DNA from: CAYGHG01 sp964349515
GTDB taxonomy: Bacteria > Oederibacteriota > PGYV01 > CAYGHG01
Length of the DNA: 11,303 bases
Direction: 5' to 3'
Assembly: GCA_964349515.1 (NCBI GenBank)
Contig: CAYGHG010000086.1
Span: forward strand, 1-11,303
The notes under the pieces were generated by a model. That model was not told the origin of the DNA. It was given only the letters and a program-made list of their open reading frames with translations, and made no database searches. The first letter of the stretch is position 1; every line of letters begins with the position of its first letter. Of this stretch, positions 5,983-11,303 are shown piece by piece. The position numbers were made by a program, and so were the translations under genes.

Positions 5983-7926
5983 ATGGCTATAAACGCGGGA
6001 CACGAAACAGCGGCACAGCAGATAACGGAAGGGATGAACTCCGTGATTATGTCGGGGGCCATGATACCCCTGCTTCCGCTTATTGCTTTTATCATCATAA
6101 CCTTCTTTATAAAAAAATATAAAATGGCGAGCGCGCTGGTATCCATAATAGCGATGGCAACGGCTCTGGTTTTGAGCATCATCATAACTATGGGGCAGAT
6201 TTCAAACCCGCAGACATACCAGTTCAGCGCCGCGTGGCTGCACCTCGGGCCCGTGAAGATGGATATGGGGGTTCTGATAAACCAGCTCTCGGCGATAATG
6301 CTCATAGTCGTTACCACGGTCAGCCTCCTCGTTCAGATTTACTCGGTGGGGTATATGAAAGGTGACGAGGGCTTCTCGCGTTTCTTCTCTTTTATATCGC
6401 TGTTCTCTTTCTCCATGCTCGGTATTGTAGTAGCAAACAACCTCATACAGATATACATATTCTGGGAGCTGGTGGGCTTATGCTCATACCTGCTGATCGG
6501 TTTCTGGTACCAAAAGCCCGAGGCCGCGGAGGCTGCGAAAAAGGCCTTTGTAGTGACCCGCTTCGGGGATTTTGGGTTTCTGGTCGGCATACTGATACTC
6601 AGCTTCAGCGCCGGCACATTTGACTTCCTTGAAGTGCAGAAGTTCGTATCAGGCGGCGGGCTGGACGCGACGATGCTTACTGTTGTTGTACTGCTTCTAT
6701 TCTGCGGTGCTGTCGGCAAAAGCGGGCAGTTCCCGCTGCATGTCTGGCTGCCTGACGCAATGGAGGGCCCGACGCCTGTCTCCGCACTGATACACGCCGC
6801 GACCATGGTCGCCGCCGGTGTCTTTATGGTGGCTAGGCTGTTCGGAATATTCTCGCTCTCGCCCGAGGCCATGCTTGTGATAGCCTACATCGGAGGATTC
6901 ACCGCTTTCTTTGCCGCAACCATCGCGCTTACCCAAAACGACATAAAAAGAATACTCGCGTATTCAACACTCTCACAGCTCGGATTTATGATGCTCGCGC
7001 TCGGCGCCGGCGGATATACGGCGGGTATGTTCCATCTCTTTACCCACGCATTCTTCAAAGCGCTGCTCTTCCTGGGCGCGGGGAGCGTGATACACGCCAT
7101 ACACACAAATGACATATTTAAAATGGGCGGGCTGCATAAAAAGATGCCCATAACCTGCTGGACGTTTTTCATAGCCGCGCTTGCGATATCGGGAATATTC
7201 CCGCTTGCGGGTTTCTGGTCAAAGGATGAAATATTTGTGACGCTTGTTGATTCGGGGAATAAATGGCTCTATTATATTGCTGTAATCACGGCGTTTATGA
7301 CAGCTTTCTATATGTTCAGGCTCTGGTTCGTGACTTTCCTCGGCGAGCCGCGCGACAAACACGCATATGACCACGCTCACGAGTCGCCGCTTGTAATGAC
7401 CGCGCCTCTCATGGTGCTTGCTTTCCTTGCCGTAACAGCGGGGCTGATAGGCATGCCGTGGCTCAAAGAAAATATTTACACCTTCCTTTATCACGGCCAT
7501 CCGCATCACGTGGTGTTTAACATGAAAATCGCAGTATCCTCAAATCTGGTGGCGCTCGGCGGGATACTGCTGGCGTTCATGATATATTATTTAAAAGCGG
7601 TAAAAGCCGAGACAATGATGAAAGTTTCGGGCCCGCTTTACAAACTTTCAAAAAATAAGTGGTACATAGATGAAATATACATGTTCCTGATAAGGAAACT
7701 TTTCTTTACCTCGTCTGAAGTCATAAAATGGTTTGACAGGCATGTCGTTGACGGGCTTGTGAACCTCTTTGCGTTTTTGACCCGCTTTGGCGGTGTAAAA
7801 CTCAAATACACATTCACCGGCAGGGTGCAGAACTACGCGCTTGTGGTTTTTGCGGGCACGCTCGCGGTTGTGCTTTTGGCCGCGGTGCTTAACCCCGGGC
7901 TGCTTAATATGATGGGGGGCAAATAA
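5983..7926 (+). CDS. nuoL: NADH-quinone oxidoreductase subunit L (distal antiporter-like pump)
   Basis: NuoL (ND5) is the outermost of the three antiporter-like proton pumps and has a C-terminal lateral helix running back along the arm. The 647-residue length is typical. Key charges align with E. coli at a steady offset of 17-18: Glu162 (WELVG), Asp196, Lys246 (GKSGQFPLHVW), His271, His351, His355 and Lys359 (HLFTHAFFKA). Lys414 (GFWSKDEI) matches E. coli Lys399. His-rich loops occur at 460-466 and 503-509. The first about 17 residues are polar and extend beyond E. coli NuoL, so the ATG codons at 6034 or 6049 remain possible starts. I keep 5983 because AAAGGA and CGGA lie 8-12 bases upstream, while neither alternative has a well-spaced site. 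It overlaps nuoM by one base. Confidence 0.95.
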   Translation: MAINAGHETAAQQITEGMNSVIMSGAMIPLLPLIAFIIITFFIKKYKMASALVSIIAMATALVLSIIITMGQISNPQTYQFSAAWLHLGPVKMDMGVLINQLSAIMLIVVTTVSLLVQIYSVGYMKGDEGFSRFFSFISLFSFSMLGIVVANNLIQIYIFWELVGLCSYLLIGFWYQKPEAAEAAKKAFVVTRFGDFGFLVGILILSFSAGTFDFLEVQKFVSGGGLDATMLTVVVLLLFCGAVGKSGQFPLHVWLPDAMEGPTPVSALIHAATMVAAGVFMVARLFGIFSLSPEAMLVIAYIGGFTAFFAATIALTQNDIKRILAYSTLSQLGFMMLALGAGGYTAGMFHLFTHAFFKALLFLGAGSVIHAIHTNDIFKMGGLHKKMPITCWTFFIAALAISGIFPLAGFWSKDEIFVTLVDSGNKWLYYIAVITAFMTAFYMFRLWFVTFLGEPRDKHAYDHAHESPLVMTAPLMVLAFLAVTAGLIGMPWLKENIYTFLYHGHPHHVVFNMKIAVSSNLVALGGILLAFMIYYLKAVKAETMMKVSGPLYKLSKNKWYIDEIYMFLIRKLFFTSSEVIKWFDRHVVDGLVNLFAFLTRFGGVKLKYTFTGRVQNYALVVFAGTLAVVLLAAVLNPGLLNMMGGK

Positions 7927-9428
7927 TGGAAACATTGGCGGTTTTTCTCAACAGCTTCCCCGTGCTTACGGTTATATGGACGCTGCCGCTGTTGTCTGTG
8001 GTGGCGCTTTTGTTTGTGCCGGGCACAAACCACACGCTGGTACGCTGGGTTTCGCTGATACCTTCGGCGGTATCTTTTATACTGACCCTTCTGCTGTTTT
8101 TTGCTTATGACCACACTCTCGGCGGGCTGCAGTTTGTAGAGCGCCACGCCTGGGCAGAGGCCATAGGCATCAACTATTTCCTCGGTGTAAACGGGATGAA
8201 TGTACTGCTTCTTGTGCTGACCGGCGTAATCATAACAGCCGGAGTGCTGGCTTCCTGGAATGTGGATTACAGGCCCAAGGAATTCTTTATGCTTCTGCTG
8301 ACGCTTACGACGGGTGTTTTCGGCGTCTTTATGACATACAACCTCTTTCTGTTCTTCCTCTTTTATGAAATCGCGGTTCTTCCCATGTACCTGCTGATAG
8401 GGATATGGGGGACAGGGGACAAGGAATACTCCGCGATGAAGCTTACCATATATCTGCTGGCCGGAAGCGCGCTCATACTCGCGGGAATACTCGGAATATA
8501 TTTTGAAGCAGGCGCGCTTACAGGGGTATACACCTTTGATTTTGACGTGCTGGAAAAGGTAACTTACGGGCTCACGTTCCAGAAGATTTTCTTCCCGATA
8601 TTATTCGTCGGTTTCGGCGTGCTTGCCGCGCTGTGGCCTTTTCACACCTGGTCGCCTGACGGCCATGCCTCCGCGCCTACCGCCGTGTCAATGCTCCACG
8701 CGGGAGTCCTGATGAAACTCGGCGCTTACGGCTGCCTCATACTTCCTGTCTGGCTGTTTCCCGAGGGGTCAAAGTTCTGGCTGCCTGTGGTTGCCGTGTT
8801 AACGGCGGTCAACATAGTTTACGGCTCAATAGGCGCGGTCGCGCAGAGGGATTTGAAATACATAGTCGCGTATTCAAGCGTATCCCATATGGGAATAGTA
8901 CTGCTGGGAATTGCCGCGATGAACTCGATAGGATTAAGCGGCGCGGTGCTTCAGATGTTCTCGCACGGAATAATGACAGGGCTGTTCTTCGCGCTCGTAG
9001 GAATGACATACGGCAGGAGCCACACGAGGATAATAACAGACATGGGCGGCCTCGCGCAGAGGGTGCCGAAACTCGCTGTTATGTTTGCGATGACGGGCTT
9101 ATGCTCGCTGGGGCTCCCGGGAATGAGCGGCTTTGTGGCGGAGCTCGCGGTGTTTGTCGGCTCATACAGGACATACCCGCTGCTTACAATAATAACCGTA
9201 ACAGGCATCGTAGTGACCGCTTTTTACGTGCTAAAAGCGGTTCAGATAGTATTCTTTGGAACTCTGAAAGAAGAGCACAAAGATATGAAGGACGCAAATT
9301 TCACTGAATACGCGGCTCTCGTGCTGCTGATGTTTTTCATACTCGCTGTGGGTATTTATCCTTACCACGTAATGAATGTAGTGCATTCTGCAGTTGCGCC
9401 TATTGCGCTTAAACTCGGAGGTATGTAA
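7926..9428 (+). CDS. nuoM: NADH-quinone oxidoreductase subunit M (middle antiporter-like pump), lacking the TM7 lysine
   Basis: NuoM (ND4) is the central antiporter-like pump of the membrane arm; at 500 residues it has the usual length. Retained charges are Glu148 (FYEIAVLPMY, E. coli Glu144), Lys264 (AGVLMKLGAYG, E. coli Lys265), His321, His347 and Glu406 (GFVAELAVF, E. coli Glu407). TM7 reads GVLAALWPFHTWSPDGH. Counting from the shared W and P-T-A residues, the position of the essential E. coli Lys234 is Leu233. No other basic residue lies within that helix; the nearest is Lys220 at its edge. A G-run (7914-7919) precedes the ATG by 6 bases. The start overlaps the nuoL stop by one base, and nuoN follows with a one-base gap. 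The frame is intact, so this is a sequence variant rather than decay. Confidence 0.94.
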   Translation: METLAVFLNSFPVLTVIWTLPLLSVVALLFVPGTNHTLVRWVSLIPSAVSFILTLLLFFAYDHTLGGLQFVERHAWAEAIGINYFLGVNGMNVLLLVLTGVIITAGVLASWNVDYRPKEFFMLLLTLTTGVFGVFMTYNLFLFFLFYEIAVLPMYLLIGIWGTGDKEYSAMKLTIYLLAGSALILAGILGIYFEAGALTGVYTFDFDVLEKVTYGLTFQKIFFPILFVGFGVLAALWPFHTWSPDGHASAPTAVSMLHAGVLMKLGAYGCLILPVWLFPEGSKFWLPVVAVLTAVNIVYGSIGAVAQRDLKYIVAYSSVSHMGIVLLGIAAMNSIGLSGAVLQMFSHGIMTGLFFALVGMTYGRSHTRIITDMGGLAQRVPKLAVMFAMTGLCSLGLPGMSGFVAELAVFVGSYRTYPLLTIITVTGIVVTAFYVLKAVQIVFFGTLKEEHKDMKDANFTEYAALVLLMFFILAVGIYPYHVMNVVHSAVAPIALKLGGM

Positions 9429-9432
9429 ATTG
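9417..9432 (+). promoter_or_regulatory. Ribosome binding site fixing the TTG start of nuoN
   Basis: GGAGG (9417-9421), inside the last codons of nuoM, is 8 bases before TTG (9430-9432). The open frame runs upstream to an ATG at 9394 within nuoM, but no site supports that start. The first ATG downstream, at 9439, would be 17 bases away. TTG therefore gives the best protein start. Confidence 0.7.
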
Positions 9433-10851
9433 AACCTGATGCTGATGGCTGACGAGCTCGCGCTGACCGCGATAATCGCGCTCACAATCATACTGGATTT
9501 GATAACGGGCAAAAAGAAACTCGCGGGATACTTTTTTACCGTTGCTGTTTTCGGCCTCGCCATATATGCGGCGCTGAACAGGAAAAACGGTGTTTTATTT
9601 GCCGAGAGCTATGTGGCGGACGGCATTTCCTGGTTTTCAAAGATAGTGTTCCTGGCAGGCGCGTCTCTTACCGCTTTGATGTCCGTGCAGACATTAAAAG
9701 GGGAAGAACGCTTCAACGGCGCTTACTACGCGCTGCTCGGCGCCTCAACGCTCGGGATGATGATACTGGCCTCTTCAAAAGAACTCATAACGCTGTACAT
9801 AGGCCTTGAACTTGCAACCATATCGCTGTACGCACTCTCGGCTTTTTATAAAAAGGACCCTCTCTCAACAGAGGCGGGCATCAAGTACCTGATTCTCGGC
9901 GCGCTCTCCTCGGGAATAATGCTCTACGGCATAAGCCTGATATACGGCGGCGCGAGGTCCACGTATCTTGAAAATATTTTATACTACACTTCGCAGGGCT
10001 CGCCTGAGCCTGTGTTTGTGATAGGAATGATATTTACCCTGCTCGGCATAGGATTCAAGCTCTCAATGGTGCCTATGCACATGTGGACGCCCGATGTTTA
10101 TCACGGCGCGCCGACGCCTGTGACTGCATTTATATCTGTAGCTTCAAAGGCTGCCGGTTTTGTGTTTGCGCTCAGGATTTTCTCCTACGCTTTTGTAAAT
10201 TACAGCCATATCTGGGTGCCTGTAATGGCGGTGCTGGCTTTCCTCACGATGACGATAGGGAACTTAGTCGCCGTGCCGCAGAAAAACATAAAAAGGCTGC
10301 TCGCGTATTCTTCCATATCGCAGGCAGGTTACATACTGGTAGGTTTTGTGGGCGCGTCGGTTATAGGGATGAGTTCTGTTCTGTTTTACCTGCTCGTTTA
10401 CACGCTTACCAATATCGCGGCTTTTGCCGTTGTGGCGGCTGTTTCGAACTCAACAGGTTCTGACGAGATAGACGACTACTCGGGGCTCGCGCGCCGCAAC
10501 CCGGGGCTCGCTCTTGTATTCATGCTTGCGCTGCTCTCGCTTGCGGGTATTCCGCCGCTCGCGGGTTTTGTCGGCAAGTTTTATCTTTTCTACGCGGCAA
10601 TGCAGAAGGGCTATCTGTGGCTGGTCATAGCGGCCGCGCTCAACAGCACGATATCGATTTACTACTACCTGATAGTCTTAAAGGCAGTTTACATAAAAGA
10701 GAGCAAACCTGACGCGGTAAAGATTAAAATTCCGCTCACAATATCAATAACGCTTGCAATCACTATTGCCCTGATACTGGCAATGGGAGTATATCCGGGC
10801 CCGGTAATAGACATCACCACAGAGATTTCACAGAAGATATTTATCAAGTAG
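9430..10851 (+). CDS. nuoN: NADH-quinone oxidoreductase subunit N (proximal antiporter-like pump)
   Basis: NuoN (ND2) is the antiporter-like pump closest to the quinone module. From the TTG start it has 473 residues, close to the E. coli length. All four key membrane charges are kept: Glu127 (GLELATISLYAL), Lys210 (GIGFKLSMVPMHMWTPD), Lys240 (VASKAAGF) and Lys383 (GFVGKFYLF), matching E. coli Glu133, Lys217, Lys247 and Lys395. LLAYSSISQAGY (290-301) is the standard broken-helix region. Unlike its neighbour NuoM, it retains the TM7 lysine. It is the last gene of the operon; the TAG is 12 bases before a strong hairpin. Confidence 0.95.
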   Translation: MNLMLMADELALTAIIALTIILDLITGKKKLAGYFFTVAVFGLAIYAALNRKNGVLFAESYVADGISWFSKIVFLAGASLTALMSVQTLKGEERFNGAYYALLGASTLGMMILASSKELITLYIGLELATISLYALSAFYKKDPLSTEAGIKYLILGALSSGIMLYGISLIYGGARSTYLENILYYTSQGSPEPVFVIGMIFTLLGIGFKLSMVPMHMWTPDVYHGAPTPVTAFISVASKAAGFVFALRIFSYAFVNYSHIWVPVMAVLAFLTMTIGNLVAVPQKNIKRLLAYSSISQAGYILVGFVGASVIGMSSVLFYLLVYTLTNIAAFAVVAAVSNSTGSDEIDDYSGLARRNPGLALVFMLALLSLAGIPPLAGFVGKFYLFYAAMQKGYLWLVIAAALNSTISIYYYLIVLKAVYIKESKPDAVKIKIPLTISITLAITIALILAMGVYPGPVIDITTEISQKIFIK

Positions 10852-10863
10852 TTATAGTTCCAA

Positions 10864-10882
10864 CCCCCTTTCTCAAAGGGGG
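10864..10882 (+). terminator. Strong hairpin just after nuoN, possible 3' end of the operon
   Basis: CCCCCTTT (10864-10871) and AAAGGGGG (10875-10882) form a perfect 8-bp stem with loop CTC, 12 bases after the nuoN stop. It is followed by GGCAGGGGGG and then ATTTG, not by a U-run, so it is not a standard intrinsic terminator. It could stabilise the mRNA 3' end. Its form resembles C/G-rich dispersed hairpin repeats common in intergenic DNA of some anaerobic bacteria (inference from memory). Confidence 0.5.
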
Positions 10883-10894
10883 GGCAGGGGGGAT

Positions 10895-10915
10895 TTGACT
10901 TGGTTCTTAAGTCAA
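10895..10915. repeat. Inverted repeat TTGACTT / AAGTCAA
   Basis: The 7-base arms TTGACTT (10895-10901) and AAGTCAA (10909-10915) are perfectly complementary, with a 7-base loop. It lies directly after the first hairpin and may form a second 3'-end structure. The loop and downstream sequence show no T-run. Confidence 0.45.
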
Positions 10916-10946
10916 TAAGTCATAATCAAACCCTCTGTCTTTAGCA

Positions 10947-11030
10947 ATGCTGCCGCAGTTACCTGCCCTCCGTTTTTACGATGCTTCCGTCCTTGCGATG
11001 CTTCGATGCTGCCGTAGTTACCGGCCCTCC
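10947..11030. repeat. 25-base direct repeat, two copies 59 bases apart
   Basis: Copies at 10947-10971 and 11006-11030 share 23 of 25 bases; both begin ATGCTGCCG and end GCCCTCC. The 34-base segment between them contains further partial copies of the start (GATGCTTCCG, GATGCTTCG). The block is followed by TCCAAGCCTCCAAGCATC, itself a short internal repeat. Two copies with a degenerate spacer fit a small minisatellite or a dispersed repeat, not a CRISPR array. Confidence 0.6.
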
Positions 11031-11102
11031 AAGCCTCCAAGCATCTGTTTGATACTGTCAGGAATTGTGTGTAATTAAAAGAGATACTATATTGTAATTT
11101 AG

Positions 11103-11121
11103 CCTCTCCCTACGGGAGAGG
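11103..11121. repeat. Perfect hairpin CCTCTCCC / GGGAGAGG
   Basis: Arms 11103-11110 and 11114-11121 pair perfectly (8 bp) with a TAC loop. GCAGGGTGAGGG follows. This form is related to the third hairpin downstream when that one is read on the opposite strand. Confidence 0.65.
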
Positions 11122-11169
11122 GCAGGGTGAGGGCGTCTTTAAAGCATAAAACCAGCCCCCCTCACCTAA

Positions 11170-11195
11170 CCTCTCCCCCTTTAAAGGTGGAGAGG
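11170..11195. repeat. Hairpin CCTCTCC / GGAGAGG, inverted partner of the preceding one
   Basis: Arms 11170-11176 and 11189-11195 pair over 7 bp. After one C-T mismatch, the inner palindrome CCTTTAAAGG (11178-11187) extends the stem. It is preceded by CCCCTCACC (11158-11166), the reverse complement of the GGTGAGGGG-type flank of the other hairpin, so the two units are head to head. Confidence 0.6.
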
Positions 11196-11198
11196 AAA

Positions 11199-11219
11199 TC
11201 ATATTACACACTAATATGA
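11199..11219. repeat. Perfect palindrome TCATATTA / TAATATGA
   Basis: Arms 11199-11206 and 11212-11219 pair over 8 bp around CACAC. It overlaps the right terminal repeat of the candidate mobile element, and the left end lacks this palindrome. It could also serve as a binding site, but nothing shows that directly. Confidence 0.4.
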
Positions 11220-11254
11220 ACAGTATCCTCCGTTTTTAATGCTGGATTTTGAGT

Positions 11255-11300
11255 TATAATCAAAAGTTGTGTATGAAATAAGAGCGACGTATCCTATAAT
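11255..11300 (+). promoter_or_regulatory. Two TATAAT hexamers, weak promoter candidates for a downstream gene
   Basis: Perfect -10 hexamers occur at 11255-11260 and 11295-11300. At the proper distance upstream only poor -35 matches are seen (TTTTTA at 11233-11238 for the first; none convincing for the second). They could drive a gene beyond the window, but the region is AT-rich and chance matches are likely. Confidence 0.2.
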
Positions 11301-11303
11301 AAG

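Larger units (their letters stand above)
11051..11227. mobile_element. Candidate MITE/BIME-like element with imperfect 25-base terminal inverted repeats
   Basis: The left end (11051-11075) and the reverse complement of the right end (11203-11227) both read GATACTGT, 8 variable bases, then GTGTGTAAT. That is 17 fixed positions identical plus 2 of the 8 variable ones. Between them lie two hairpins related to each other in opposite orientation: 11103-11121, followed by GGGTGAGGG, and 11170-11195, preceded by CCCCTCACC. There is no transposase gene, so any movement would depend on one elsewhere. No clear target-site duplication is visible. A REP/BIME-type palindromic pair is the main alternative. 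Confidence 0.4.
10852..11303. other. Gene-free, repeat-rich intergenic region
   Basis: No open frame of useful length and no tRNA or rRNA pattern is visible in these 452 bases. The region contains perfect hairpins, a 25-base direct repeat, a composite inverted-repeat element and two TATAAT hexamers. TRAGTYATAATCAAA occurs twice in the same orientation (10916-10930 and 11250-11264, 13 of 15 identical). The 12-mer CCTCCGTTTTTA also occurs twice (10967-10978, 11227-11238). The sequence looks assembled from dispersed repeats. Confidence 0.7.

Noticed and set aside
7926..9428. nuoM as a decayed pseudogene because of its missing lysine
   Set aside because: The frame is intact at full length, other catalytic charges are kept, and overlaps with nuoL and nuoN and its Shine-Dalgarno are in order.
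9394..9429. Start of nuoN at the ATG at 9394
   Set aside because: It would add 12 residues coded inside nuoM with no ribosome site. GGAGG at 9417-9421 points to the TTG at 9430.
10947..11030. CRISPR array
   Set aside because: Only two repeat copies are present, they are imperfect, and the spacer itself contains partial repeat sequence. No cas gene lies in the window.
11081..11096. TACTAT/TATATT as a promoter -10 inside the repeat element
   Set aside because: No -35 hexamer sits at a suitable distance; TTGTGT (11065-11070) would leave a spacer of only 14 bases.

Overview
The window holds a bacterial respiratory operon read entirely on the + strand. A long-chain polyprenyl diphosphate synthase gene is followed by eleven complex I genes in the order nuoA-B-C-D-H-I-J-K-L-M-N. 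No genes for the NADH-oxidising module (nuoE, nuoF, nuoG) are present. Canonical operons carry them between nuoD and nuoH, and here those two genes are 45 bases apart. The operon therefore encodes the quinone/Fe-S connecting module (B, C, D, I) and the complete membrane arm (A, H, J, K, L, M, N), the '11-subunit' form of NDH-1. Its electron donor cannot be read from this window; ferredoxin, or EFG subunits encoded elsewhere, are the obvious possibilities.

Layout. Bases 1-104 are a non-coding leader with a candidate sigma-70 promoter whose predicted start point falls on the first codon of the polyprenyl synthase, suggesting a leaderless mRNA. Bases 105-1070 are the polyprenyl synthase. Bases 1098-10851 are the nuo genes, with junctions from a 10-base overlap to a 45-base gap, so they are surely co-transcribed. 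Three nuo genes (A, H, N) start with TTG behind strong Shine-Dalgarno sequences. For nuoB and nuoN the best start lies inside the longest open frame. Bases 10852-11303 contain no gene but are dense in repeats: several perfect hairpins, a 25-base direct repeat, and a roughly 177-base element with imperfect terminal inverted repeats that resembles a MITE or REP/BIME composite.

How the genes work together. The synthase would make the isoprenoid tail of the membrane quinone. NuoI and NuoB carry electrons through three 4Fe-4S clusters to quinone bound between NuoB and NuoD, next to NuoH. NuoA/J/K/H couple this to the three antiporter-like pumps NuoN, NuoM and NuoL. Two normally conserved membrane charges look absent: the TM7 lysine of NuoM (Leu233 here) and the TM2 aspartate of NuoA (Ala69 here). 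The equivalent residues I checked in L, N, K and H are kept, except for one conservative Glu-to-Asp change in NuoH.

Organism. The separate nuoC and nuoD, the 11-gene set, frequent ATA (Ile) and AGG (Arg) codons, and the C/G-rich hairpin repeats suggest an anaerobic or sediment bacterium of the Nitrospirota or Deltaproteobacteria type. This is a low-confidence inference. No wholly new system is evident; the unusual points are the missing membrane charges, the quinone-tail gene leading the operon, and the repeat cluster.
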